Shown here: positions 16,635 to 24,849 of the stretch, one piece after another
How the letters are laid out: each line of letters starts with the position of its first letter
Position numbering within the stretch: position 1 is the stretch's first letter
Notes under the pieces: model-generated
Databases searched by the model: none
Told to the model about the DNA's origin: nothing
What the model saw: the letters and a program-made list of their open reading frames with translations, nothing else
Program-made: the position numbers and the translations under genes
Source: JAPOUP01 sp965221405
GTDB lineage: Bacteria > Pseudomonadota > Alphaproteobacteria > Rhodobacterales > Rhodobacteraceae
DNA length: 64,000 bases
Reading direction: 5' to 3'
Assembly (NCBI GenBank): GCA_965221405.1
Contig: CBDCSE010000002.1
Span: 558,001 to 622,000, forward strand

Positions 16635-17879
16635 CTATTGCAGAAAACCCGACTCCTTGGCCGACGTGATGTAGGCGGCCTCGATGTCCGCGAGTGTTTG
16701 ATCGGCACTCTCGCTGCCCTGCAGGAAATCAGGCAGTTCCGCGGAGAACGCGGAATGCAGGAGTCCCATGTATGGCAGCATCGGATAGGGTTGCGCGCCT
16801 GCAGTGGCGGTGGCGGATATGCCCTCGGCCGCGGGGCCGGGTCTGAACGCGTCCATCAACCAGACCGCTTTGTCGTTGTTGTCACCCTCCATGACCATCT
16901 CGTCGGAAATTCCGTGAACCATGGCGATGAAGGTCGCTTCAGCGTTCTCGTCGGAAATTTTCGTCGCGATGGTGAAGCCGTCCCACCACAGGCTCGAGGC
17001 CGGGGAACTGCCGCCGGCGACCGTCATCGCGCCCAGCGGAACGGTGTTGTCGATAACCTGGGCCGTTGAGCCCTCGTCGTCGAGCAACTGGCCCACGGAC
17101 GATCCCCACATCTGCGCCATGGCCAGGTTGCCGGCTTCCCAGATCGGCGCCACCGTAGCGGTGTTGTAGGTCAGAAAATCCGGATTGGAGTATTCCGTAA
17201 GTGACTTGAGCATGTTGAGCGTCGCAACGCCGATTTCGTTACGGACATTCGGCTCGGCCGTGCCCGGCTTGAAGAACTGACCGCCGTGACCGAGGTACAT
17301 GTTGACGAATTCCTCGCCGAGGTTCCAGTCGGACTTCGTAAGCATCGCGAAAGGATGTTCCATGATTCCGGCATCCCTAATCGCTTTCGCGGCGGCGAGC
17401 ACCTCTTCATAGGTGGACGGGAGTCCGAGTCCCAGCTGCTGCAGGATGTCGTTTCGGACCACCAGGTGCTGGGCATTCGCCATGAAGGCAATGGCCATCA
17501 CCTTTCCGTCGATGGTGATCAGCTGGTTTTTCTTTAGATGCTGGCCGTGTTTGGAGACCAGATCATCGAGCGGACGGATCAGCCCGTCATTCAGAAGCGG
17601 CACTATCGAGGAATTCGCCACTATCGCGGTGGTGTATTCCGCCGGATCGGCCGTCAACGCCGCCACCTGGATATCGCGGTGCTCCGCGGTATGGTTCGTC
17701 GAGAAAGTGACATCGCCGCCAGCGCATTCGGCGGCTTTGTCCACCACGGCACGAAGCGCCGGGAAATCGTTGGCCAGCACACTGATGTTGCCCGCTGCGA
17801 TGCCGCAGTCAGCGTGGGCCGCACTACCGACCCAGATTGCGAAAGCGGTTCCAGCCGCCAGTCCCTTGATGATATCCAT
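16635..17879 (-). CDS. Extracellular sugar-binding protein, second operon
   Basis: A 414-residue periplasmic solute-binding protein. The Sec signal is GLAAGTAFAIWVGSAAHA, with cleavage likely before DCG. The mature part has typical sugar-binding-protein motifs (LIRPLDDLVSKHG, YEEVLAAAKAIRDAG, SLWWDGFTIATK). The ATG at 17879 is chosen because AAAGGAAAGGAA lies before it; an in-frame ATG at 17927 would give an unnatural 16-residue leader. First gene of the operon SBP-permease-permease-SnoaL-SnoaL-SnoaL. Ligand unknown. Confidence 0.92.
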   Translation of the reverse strand: MDIIKGLAAGTAFAIWVGSAAHADCGIAAGNISVLANDFPALRAVVDKAAECAGGDVTFSTNHTAEHRDIQVAALTADPAEYTTAIVANSSIVPLLNDGLIRPLDDLVSKHGQHLKKNQLITIDGKVMAIAFMANAQHLVVRNDILQQLGLGLPSTYEEVLAAAKAIRDAGIMEHPFAMLTKSDWNLGEEFVNMYLGHGGQFFKPGTAEPNVRNEIGVATLNMLKSLTEYSNPDFLTYNTATVAPIWEAGNLAMAQMWGSSVGQLLDDEGSTAQVIDNTVPLGAMTVAGGSSPASSLWWDGFTIATKISDENAEATFIAMVHGISDEMVMEGDNNDKAVWLMDAFRPGPAAEGISATATAGAQPYPMLPYMGLLHSAFSAELPDFLQGSESADQTLADIEAAYITSAKESGFLQ

Positions 17880-18345
17880 GGATTCCTTTCCTTTCATAGA
17901 ACGTCCGAGTTTCACCTGCCACGCCATGCCAGGCGATGCGCGGAGGGCTCACCGTCCGTGCCGCCCCGCGCGGACCAGATCCTTGTGGAGGATAACGGGG
18001 CGCCTGCGGGCAATGCATCGGTCGGCGTGGTCCTGAATACGCTTGCAACCGTTAATAGGAAACCCGGATCTTTGGCAAGACCGCTCTTGAGCCCTGGCAG
18101 GAAGATGCCAACGGATATTGGACATGCGGTTCCGGATACAGGATACTTTCCGGCCCGGTCGGCCAGGCACGGAGCATGGGTCCGGCTGTGCATGGATCAG
18201 GATTCCGTTTGTCCGCCGATGATTTCCGGCCCGCTCGGTCACAGGATATCCGACATTTGGCGAGAGGGTTCCGGACCTTGGCGCCGTTCCATTCCGTCGT
18301 GGACAGGGAACGGACGGATCCGTTACAGGAGCGGGCTCGTGGCGG
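17880..18345. other. Divergent intergenic region, no supported gene
   Basis: About 500 bp lie between the divergent binding-protein gene and hslV. No frame here has coding character or a ribosome-binding site. It must hold the promoter of the minus-strand ABC operon, but I see no convincing hexamers for it. Confidence 0.5.
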
Positions 18346-18374
18346 GTTGCCAGCCGGCATGTCGGTGTCCATAT
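18346..18374 (+). promoter_or_regulatory. Possible heat-shock (sigma-32) promoter of hslVU
   Basis: TTGCCA at 18346-18351 and TCCATATA at 18367-18374 are 15 bases apart, resembling the sigma-32 pattern (CTTGAA, 13-17 bases, CCCCATNTA), with a better -10 than -35. It lies 25 bp before the start codon and directly before the ribosome-binding site AAGGAGGA. hslVU is heat-shock controlled in many Proteobacteria. Confidence 0.4.
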
Positions 18375-18399
18375 AGGTCCCGATGTTAAGGAGGATTGA

Positions 18400-18957
18400 A
18401 TGGCGGACGACGTGTTCCCGGGCTGGCACGGCACAACCGTTATCGGCGTCAAGAAGGGCGGCGAGATCGTGATCGCCGGTGATGGACAGGTCAGTCTTGG
18501 CCAGACAGTGATCAAGGGAACGGCGCGCAAGGTGCGTCGGCTTTCGCCGGGCGGATATGACGTGCTCGTCGGGTTCGCCGGATCCACGGCGGATGCGTTC
18601 TCTCTGATGGAGCGGCTTGAGACCAAGCTTGAGGCGACGCCGGGACATCTCCAGCGCGCGGCGGTCGAACTGGCAAAGGACTGGAGGACCGACAAGTTTC
18701 TACAGAAACTAGAGGCGATGCTTATCGTCAGCGACGGTTGCGGGCTCTATGTGATTACCGGTGCGGGGGACGTGCTCGAGCCAGAGCATGACGTGACCGC
18801 CATCGGTTCCGGTGGAAATTACGCCCTTGCGGCGGCGCGGGCGCTGATGGACAGCGACTGCGGCGCTGAGGAGATCGCGCGTAGGGCGATGGCGATCGCG
18901 GCGGATATCTGCGTCTATACGAATGGCAACCTTACGGTGGAAAGGATCAGCGCTTGA
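18400..18957 (+). CDS. hslV: ATP-dependent protease subunit HslV
   Basis: A 185-residue proteasome-beta-like peptidase. The catalytic N-terminal threonine is exposed by removal of a short propeptide: the mature enzyme begins at the first Thr of HGTTVIGV. Characteristic segments are VIAGDGQVSLGQT and GSGGNYALAAARAL. It forms two stacked hexamers that degrade proteins unfolded by HslU in the cytoplasm. A strong AAGGAGGA precedes ATG 18400. Its stop overlaps the hslU start. Confidence 0.97.
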   Translation: MADDVFPGWHGTTVIGVKKGGEIVIAGDGQVSLGQTVIKGTARKVRRLSPGGYDVLVGFAGSTADAFSLMERLETKLEATPGHLQRAAVELAKDWRTDKFLQKLEAMLIVSDGCGLYVITGAGDVLEPEHDVTAIGSGGNYALAAARALMDSDCGAEEIARRAMAIAADICVYTNGNLTVERISA

Positions 18958-20261
18958 CCACATTGAAACCCAGCGAGATCGTCAGTGAGCTGGACCGGTT
19001 CATCATCGGCCAGAGGGATGCCAAGCGCGCCGTCGCGGTAGCGTTGCGCAACCGCTGGCGGCGCGAGCAGCTACCTGATTCGCTTCGTGAGGAAGTATTC
19101 CCGAAAAACATCCTGATGATCGGCCCCACCGGTGTGGGGAAGACCGAGATCAGTCGCAGGCTCGCGCGTCTCGCCAAAGCGCCGTTTCTGAAGGTTGAGG
19201 CAACTAAATTCACCGAGGTGGGCTATGTCGGGCGGGACGTGGAGCAGATCATGCGGGATTTGGTGGACGTCTCAATCGCGATGACCCGTGAGCGGATGCG
19301 CGAAGAGGTTCAGGCCGCCGCCCAGACCGCTGCCGAGGACCGCGTGATCGAGGTGATCGCCGGCGACGGCGCGCGGCCGGCGACGAAGGAGAAATTCCGG
19401 GAGAGACTTAGAAACGGGGACCTTGATGACGAGGTGATCGAGCTCGACGTCGCGGACAGTTCAAGTCCCATGCCAATGATGGAAATCCCGGGCCAGCCCG
19501 GCGCGAGCGTCGGCATGCTAAATCTTTCGGACATGTTCGGCAAGATGTTCGGCATGCGAACGGTATCGAGGTCGATGACGGTGGCGGAGAGCTATGAGGT
19601 ACTGGTCAGCGAGGAGGCGGACAAGCTTCTCGACGACGAAACGGTGACCCGGGAGGCTCTGGACGCCGCAGAGCGGAACGGGATCGTTTTCCTCGACGAG
19701 ATCGACAAGGTCTGCGCACGCCACGACCAGCGGGGTGGCGAGGTCAGCCGGGAAGGCGTGCAGCGGGACCTCCTGCCCCTGATCGAGGGAACCACGGTTT
19801 CGACGAAGCACGGGCCGGTGAAGACGGACCATGTTCTGTTCATCGCCTCGGGCGCCTTCCATATCGCGAAGCCATCGGATCTCCTTCCCGAGCTTCAGGG
19901 ACGTCTGCCGATCCGGGTCGAGCTCAGGGCACTGACGGAGCAGGATTTCATACGTATCCTGACGGAGACGGACAATGCGTTGACGCTTCAGTATTCCGCG
20001 TTGATGGAGACCGAAGGCGTGACGCTTTCCTTTACCGACAGCGGCATCGCGGCGCTGGCGAAGATCGCCGCCGAAGTCAACCAGAGCGTGGAGAATATCG
20101 GAGCGCGGCGGCTTTACACGGTCATGGAGCGTGTGTTCGAGGAACTTTCGTTCGACGCGCCGGAACGGGCGGGCGACGAGGTGACGGTGGACGAGGTATT
20201 CGTGGAATCGAACCTCGGCGAGCTCGCTCGATCGATGGATGTCAGTCGCTATGTGCTCTAG
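18954..20261 (+). CDS. hslU: ATP-dependent protease ATPase subunit HslU
   Basis: A 435-residue AAA+ unfoldase. Walker A is GPTGVGKTE near residue 61, Walker B IVFLDEIDKV near 247, and the pore loop GYVGRDVE near 91. The intermediate I-domain spans about 110-230. The C-terminal SRYVL fits the tail that inserts into HslV and activates it. Translation starts at TTG 18954, overlapping the hslV stop by 4 bp; this start gives the family-standard N-terminus LKPSEIVSELDRFIIGQ. Confidence 0.97.
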   Translation: MTTLKPSEIVSELDRFIIGQRDAKRAVAVALRNRWRREQLPDSLREEVFPKNILMIGPTGVGKTEISRRLARLAKAPFLKVEATKFTEVGYVGRDVEQIMRDLVDVSIAMTRERMREEVQAAAQTAAEDRVIEVIAGDGARPATKEKFRERLRNGDLDDEVIELDVADSSSPMPMMEIPGQPGASVGMLNLSDMFGKMFGMRTVSRSMTVAESYEVLVSEEADKLLDDETVTREALDAAERNGIVFLDEIDKVCARHDQRGGEVSREGVQRDLLPLIEGTTVSTKHGPVKTDHVLFIASGAFHIAKPSDLLPELQGRLPIRVELRALTEQDFIRILTETDNALTLQYSALMETEGVTLSFTDSGIAALAKIAAEVNQSVENIGARRLYTVMERVFEELSFDAPERAGDEVTVDEVFVESNLGELARSMDVSRYVL

Positions 20262-20625
20262 GGCCGCCGGAGCCTGGCCTCTGTACGATCCGCCGGTCCA
20301 GCATGAGGAAATGGCGGAACCCATACCCGTGTCCGGCCCGTGGCGCCAGTGTCCTGGCGCAAGTCCGGATCCCCCTGCCCCACTCCGGTCGCCGCACGGC
20401 GCGCACCGGATGCGGGCCTACGCGGCATCGCCGACGGCTATTGGATCCAGCCGTCCCGCGTAACCGGTTCGATCACGCGATCCGTTTATGAGTGGTGGAT
20501 CGTGTATATCGGTAGCACCCTCAGCGTCGCTGTGACCCTTCATAGCGACAAAGCCACTTCCCATAACGACAGGGTTTATGTATAGTTGGCCGATACCGGA
20601 AATCGGACGGATCGGAGCAGCAGTC
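20262..20625. other. Intergenic, no supported gene
   Basis: 364 bp after hslU. A perfect 7-bp hairpin (GCGCCAG-TGTC-CTGGCGC, 20343-20360) lacks a T-tail and is at best a weak terminator. Near 20562-20580 a CATAA/TTATG inverted repeat lies upstream of the putative toxin-antitoxin genes and could be an autoregulatory operator. Confidence 0.4.
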
Positions 20626-20859
20626 ATGGAACCGGAATGCCTCGAGCCGGAAGATCTCGAGAATTTGCTTCATAAGCTGGAGAGCCGGTACCACCTTGAA
20701 GTCTTCGAGAACATCTCAGAGAGTGCCATTTCACGGCTCCCTCTTGCCCAACGTCTCGCGATCATCGGCAACGCCTTGATATACCGTACCGATTTCGAGG
20801 GTTATGCGCTTGGCCGCAAACTCATCGCCCGGGCGGGAGACCTGACTCCGGAATGCTGA
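20626..20859 (+). CDS. Small acidic protein, putative antitoxin partner
   Basis: A 77-residue protein, acidic at its N-terminus (EPECLEPEDLENLLHKLE) and helix-prone. ATG 20626 has GGAGCAG upstream and is preferred over ATG 20578. Its last codons overlap the nucleotidyltransferase gene by 7 bp, a coupling typical of antitoxin-toxin pairs. I do not recognise a named antitoxin family: no AbiEi winged-helix is visible, and the protein is shorter than AbiEi. The antitoxin role is inferred from size, order and overlap only. Confidence 0.6.
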   Translation: MEPECLEPEDLENLLHKLESRYHLEVFENISESAISRLPLAQRLAIIGNALIYRTDFEGYALGRKLIARAGDLTPEC

Positions 20860-21647
20860 CGGAACTCCAGTCCCGGGTGGCGCGGACCATGGCCGTAAAC
20901 CGGTCGGAGGAGAGTTATTTCGCCGGTGGCGCTGTGCTCAATGAGCATACGGTGAGACTATCGGACGATCTTGATGTATTCACTGACGTCGACGGAATCA
21001 TCCCGGATGTCGTAGATCTTGACTTAGGGGCGCTTCGGCGTGACGGTCTCAAAGTCACCGTCGATCTGGAGATTCACGGCCGCACCGAAGTGATGGTTAG
21101 GGAGGGTGCCAACGAAACTCGCGTGCGGTGGATGAGTGAAACCCGGATGCGGTTCTTCCCGCTGCAAGTGGATCCGCTTTGGGGCCTCCGTTTGCACATG
21201 TCCGATCTCGCGGTGAACAAGGTTCTGGCCGCATCGACCCGTCGCCAGACGCGCGATGTGCTTGACCTTGCACTGATCCGCCGGAATTTCTGCCCGCTCG
21301 GGCCGCTGTTTCTAGGGGCGTCCATCAAGATAGGATCACTTTCCCCTCTAGCGCTTCTGGACAATGCGCGGCAGAGGGCCGTGTCGGTGTCCAACATTGA
21401 AATGGGCGTTATGCGCGGATTGCCAGAGAACTGGAATGCCGCCACGGTGAAACGCTTCGTGCTTGAATGCCTCGACATGGCGGAGGAATTTCTCTTAGGC
21501 GTGCCGGAGGAAATACTCCGTGGACTTCCAGTCAATGCGGAGGGTGTTCCCGTCCAGCGGGTAGAGGCTATGGCCGACCTCCGCAAACTGAATGATGGTG
21601 GTGGCCGATTTCCCGATTTCGCGGACGCGGTATCGGCTTTCACCTGA
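20853..21647 (+). CDS. AbiEii/AbiGii-type nucleotidyltransferase, putative toxin
   Basis: A 264-residue DUF1814/AbiEii-like nucleotidyltransferase. The polymerase-beta-type active site is visible as FAGGAVLN followed by SDDLDVF near residues 25-40, with a further acidic residue expected in VTVDLEI, and a late segment LAVNKVLAASTRRQTRDVLDL typical of the family. Members transfer nucleotides to tRNA or other acceptors and block translation as type IV or II toxins, often in phage defence. Overlap with the small upstream gene supports a toxin-antitoxin pair. Whether it is active is unknown. Confidence 0.75.
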   Translation: MLTELQSRVARTMAVNRSEESYFAGGAVLNEHTVRLSDDLDVFTDVDGIIPDVVDLDLGALRRDGLKVTVDLEIHGRTEVMVREGANETRVRWMSETRMRFFPLQVDPLWGLRLHMSDLAVNKVLAASTRRQTRDVLDLALIRRNFCPLGPLFLGASIKIGSLSPLALLDNARQRAVSVSNIEMGVMRGLPENWNAATVKRFVLECLDMAEEFLLGVPEEILRGLPVNAEGVPVQRVEAMADLRKLNDGGGRFPDFADAVSAFT

Positions 21648-21964
21648 GGGATCTCCGGTTTCAAAGACCCTCCCCGGAGGGAACTGTCCATTCCAGCCCT
21701 AACCCACCCCTGTGGATCACTCGGCGAGAGCCTAGGGATCTGGTTAGGATGAGTGACAGGAGCCTGCTGAAAGAAAGGATCGATGCGCGCATCCGGGCTC
21801 TGCAGGCCGGGCGCTTAACCGCCTCGATATAGCCTGTCGAAAGAGAGTCGCTCCCGGATTGCACTCATTCGGGGGGGACCAATTTGGCAACTGCCGCTGG
21901 GATTTCGTAAATACATAGGCAAAACATCTGGACTTACAATACATCTGATGTTAGATTGGCGCTA
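21648..21964. other. Intergenic region upstream of the GntR regulator
   Basis: Contains a 14-bp GC palindrome (CCCTCC/GGAGGG, 21668-21681) without T-tail, a short open frame of 27 codons from ATG 21750 (MSDRSLLKERIDARI) without supporting features, and the operator-like palindrome listed separately. No gene supported. Confidence 0.4.
21941..21951. promoter_or_regulatory. Palindrome ACATCTGATGT before the GntR regulator
   Basis: An 11-bp perfect palindrome (5-bp arms, 1-base centre) 14 bp upstream of ATG 21965. Position suits autoregulation by the FadR-type protein encoded next. A second site candidate with different sequence lies before the transporter genes (22757-22775). Confidence 0.3.
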
Positions 21965-22717
21965 ATGAGTGAGTTTCTCTATTACGACCTAAAGAATGCC
22001 GCTGGGGTCGCTCCAAGCCTCGCAACCCAGATCTGTCGTGAGCTCGGGCGACGGATCGTGGCGGGCCACCTGCGTGAAGGTGAGTTGATCGACGACGAAA
22101 ACAGGCTCTGCGAGCGGTTTGGGGTCAGCAAATCAGTAATTCGAGAAGCCGTAAAGCTGCTGGTTGGCAAAGGCATGCTAGAGGTGCGGCGAGGCCACGG
22201 AACCCGGGTGCGTTGGCGGGCAAGCTGGAACCTTCTCGACGACGATGTACTTGCCTGGCACCAAGGAGTAGCGCCAAGGCCGGACTTTCTCGGTCAGCTT
22301 ATGGATGTACGGCAGGTGATCGAACCAAACGCGGCTTCTTGGGCGGCGAGGTCTGCAACCGAAGCGCAGATTAATGCAATTTGCGAGGCACAAAGTAAGA
22401 TGGAAGCGGCCCCTTCCGTACAGGACTTCGTGGTCGCCGATGCGCTGTTCCATAGGGCCGTGCTCCGCGCGGCGAATAACGAAGTGCTTATGGCGATGGA
22501 GGGGGTCATCTTTTCCTCGCTGCTCAGCTCAATCCGACTGACCAACGCGGACCCACGCGACAACAAGCGTTCCGCGCCGCTGCACCGCAAGGTGTTGAAT
22601 GCCATCGAAGCACACGCTGAAGAAGCAGCGTCGAAAGCGATGAAAGAGCATCTCGAAGATACGCGCACACGCCTCGCCAGAACCATGCGCGGCACCGACA
22701 AAATGGGAGGCCACTGA
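21965..22717 (+). CDS. GntR-family regulator, FadR/FCD subgroup
   Basis: A transcription regulator of 250 residues (253 if TTG 21956 is used). The N-terminal winged helix-turn-helix has the GntR pattern RIVAGHLREGELIDDENRLCERFGVSKSVIREAVKLL split by its recognition helix around SKSVIREA, and the C-terminal FCD domain carries the metal/ligand residues in ADALFHRAV and the later histidines in HRKVLNAIEAH and KEHLEDT. FadR-type regulators with FCD domains commonly sense sugar acids. It is followed in the same direction by an ABC importer and sugar-acid enzymes, which it most likely represses until substrate appears. Confidence 0.9.
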   Translation: MSEFLYYDLKNAAGVAPSLATQICRELGRRIVAGHLREGELIDDENRLCERFGVSKSVIREAVKLLVGKGMLEVRRGHGTRVRWRASWNLLDDDVLAWHQGVAPRPDFLGQLMDVRQVIEPNAASWAARSATEAQINAICEAQSKMEAAPSVQDFVVADALFHRAVLRAANNEVLMAMEGVIFSSLLSSIRLTNADPRDNKRSAPLHRKVLNAIEAHAEEAASKAMKEHLEDTRTRLARTMRGTDKMGGH

Positions 22718-22756
22718 CTGTTGCGGGCTAGCCTTGAAAGCTCGAAAGAATCACGC

Positions 22757-22775
22757 GCCTGATTGGTGGTCAGGC
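22757..22775. promoter_or_regulatory. Inverted repeat, candidate operator of the sugar importer operon
   Basis: GCCTGA and TCAGGC, exact 6-bp arms separated by 7 bases (TTGGTGG), about 125 bp upstream of the binding-protein start and just after the regulator gene. The TTGGT core resembles sites of FadR-type regulators. No T-run follows, so a terminator is less likely. Confidence 0.35.
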
Positions 22776-22898
22776 TAGTGGTGGCGGTTCGCGCCAAGCC
22801 TGAAAACCGGATCGAACCGCCAGATCACCCTAGGAAAGGGAGCGTTCCACCAGACAATCCGGCTTTGCAAATGCCGGAATATCAAAGAGGAGAATAAA

Positions 22899-24031
22899 AT
22901 GTTTCCCAAACTGACGAAAGGCCACCTGACCGGAACAATCGTAGCATCTGCGCTTACGGCGGCAGGGACCGCTACGGCAGCGGATATGGTTGCGTTGTTA
23001 CTCCCGGGACAGGCGGCCCAGCGCCGCTTTGGAGAGGGACCGCTACGGCAGCGGATATGGTTGCGTTGTTACTGCCGGAGAATGTGAACCCACGCTGGGA
23101 ACAGCAGGATGCGGCTGCATTCCTCGCAACCATGGCGCAGATCGCGCCAGATATCGAGGTTGAGGTGTTTAATGCGAATAACGACACCTCCACACAGCAG
23201 CGTCAGGCGGAACAAGCCCTGACCCAAGGTGCGAAAGTGCTTGTGGTGATCCCTATCGATGGCGAAAGCTCAGCCATCATAGCCGACACCGCAGCGGATG
23301 AAGACGTACCGACGATCGCTTATGACCGCATGATCAACTCGACTAACACGACTTTCTGGGTTCAGGCCGATCTAGAGGGTATGGGCTACGATCAAGCGAT
23401 GCATGTGATCGAGAACACAAACGACGGAGACACTCTGGTACTTCTGAAAGGCGCGCCCACTGATCCAAATGCCGCTGTCATCCATAACGGACAGATTCGT
23501 GCACTTCAGGCACTGTTCGATAGCGGTGAACGGATACTGGGTTACGAAAATTGGACTCCAGGCTGGGATCCAGCGATTGCGCGCCGCTCCATGGACCAGG
23601 CGCTAACGCAGCTCAGCAACAATGTACAGGGCGTGGTTTCCTCCAATGACGGCAACGCGGGCGCCGCCATTGCTGCAATGGAGGAACAGGGCATGGCCGG
23701 CACCGTCCCGGTCTCGGGCCTCGACTGCACCGTGCAGGCACAGCAACTGATGTTGCTCGGCAAGCAGACGCAGTGTGGCTGGCGCCCGCTCGCCGACATG
23801 GCCGATGCCGCCGCAAAGGTAACGGTACGCCTTGTAAACGGCGAGGACTTCTCGGATCTCGCACCGCAAACCGTCGTGAACGGCGTAGGGGCGGAAGTGG
23901 CTTATGTCCCGGTCGGTTCCTACTCGGCAGTGGGTGCCGAGGGTGTCGCCTATGTGATCGAAAACGATCCCTCAATCACCAAGGAAATGGTTTGCCAAGG
24001 CGAAGCCGCGGCGACTGACTTCTGCCAGTAG
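22899..24031 (+). pseudogene. Xylose-type ABC sugar-binding protein, frameshifted by a 71-bp duplication
   Basis: ATG 22899 follows GAGGAG and opens a signal peptide (TIVASALTAAGTATAADMVALLLP) that runs into a 71-bp insertion. The insertion duplicates 39 bases (22964-23002 repeated at 23035-23073) around a 32-bp filler and shifts the frame, so the first frame stops at 23087. The rest of the protein is intact from ATG 23057 to 24031: ribose/xylose-type periplasmic binding protein (TLVLLKGAPTDPNA, VVSSNDGNAGAAIAAM). Removing the 71 bases restores a normal protein of about 353 residues. As written only a cytoplasmic form without signal could be made, so the importer should lack its binding protein. 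Closest to XylF-type proteins. Confidence 0.82.
22964..23073. repeat. 39-bp direct repeat flanking a 32-bp filler
   Basis: Copies at 22964-23002 and 23035-23073 are identical over 39 bases beginning AGGGACCGCTACGGCAGC. The 32 bases between (23003-23034, starting CCCGGGACAGG) match nothing obvious nearby. The unit length of 71 is not a multiple of three. It could be a transposon excision scar with a long target duplication, or a replication-slippage product. Confidence 0.85.
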
Positions 24032-24042
24032 CAGGACCATCG

Positions 24043-24849
24043 ATGGGATCAGAACAAAGCCAGTTGGGGCAGACTGCCCCATTGGCACATCTAAGCGTTC
24101 GTGGTATCCACAAGCGCTTCGGAGGCGTCAATGCGTTGCGTGGTGTGGACTTTGAAGTCGCTCGCGGCGAAGTGATGGCGCTGGTCGGGGACAATGGCGC
24201 CGGCAAGTCAACGCTTATGAAAGTGCTCGCTGGAGCTTACGTCGCCGACGATGGACAGTTTTTCCTTGACGGGAACCGCGTCAACATTGCTAACCCGAAC
24301 GATGCCGCCGATCTGGGAATTCAGATCGTCTACCAAGATCTCGCGCTTTGCGAGAATCTTGATGTCGCCGCAAACCTGTCGCTCGGGGCTGAACCCGTAA
24401 AGCTGGGCTGGTCACTCGTTCCCCGAATTCTCCGGCCGCTGGATGAACTTGCGATGGAGGTTAAGGCGCGGGACGCATTCGACAAACTGGAGGTCCGGAC
24501 AATGCAGTCGATGCGCACAAAAGTTGGCGGCCTGTCCGGTGGACAGCGACAGGCCATCGCAATCGCCCGCGCGGTCGGTGCGGACAGCACCGTCGTCATG
24601 CTCGATGAACCCACCGCGGCCCTCGGTGTGGTCCAGACCCGGCAGGTGCTGGAAGTGGTCAGACGTCTGCGCGCAACGGATCACGCAGTCGTCTATATTT
24701 CCCATAATATGCGTGACATCTTCGAGGTTGCTGACCGAATTTGCGTTCTTCGTCACGGTGGTAATGTTGCGACATACCGACGTATCGAGACAAGTCCTGA
24801 CGAAATTGTTGTAGCTATGACACGCGGTCAGGCCACCGATGCGGCTTGA
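24043..24849 (+). CDS. Sugar ABC transporter ATPase, single domain (XylG/FrcA-like)
   Basis: A 268-residue ATPase with Walker A GDNGAGKST near residue 50, the signature LSGGQRQAIAIARA near 165 and Walker B VVMLDEPTAAL. Carbohydrate importers of the CUT2 class usually have a double ATPase of about 500 residues; this half-length form, as in fructose FrcA, dimerises. It begins 11 bp after the binding protein and overlaps the permease gene by 11 bp. Energises uptake of a pentose or similar sugar. Confidence 0.92.
   Translation: MGSEQSQLGQTAPLAHLSVRGIHKRFGGVNALRGVDFEVARGEVMALVGDNGAGKSTLMKVLAGAYVADDGQFFLDGNRVNIANPNDAADLGIQIVYQDLALCENLDVAANLSLGAEPVKLGWSLVPRILRPLDELAMEVKARDAFDKLEVRTMQSMRTKVGGLSGGQRQAIAIARAVGADSTVVMLDEPTAALGVVQTRQVLEVVRRLRATDHAVVYISHNMRDIFEVADRICVLRHGGNVATYRRIETSPDEIVVAMTRGQATDAA

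Noticed and set aside
21668..21681. GC palindrome CCCTCC-CC-GGAGGG as terminator
   Set aside because: Loop too small and no T-run.
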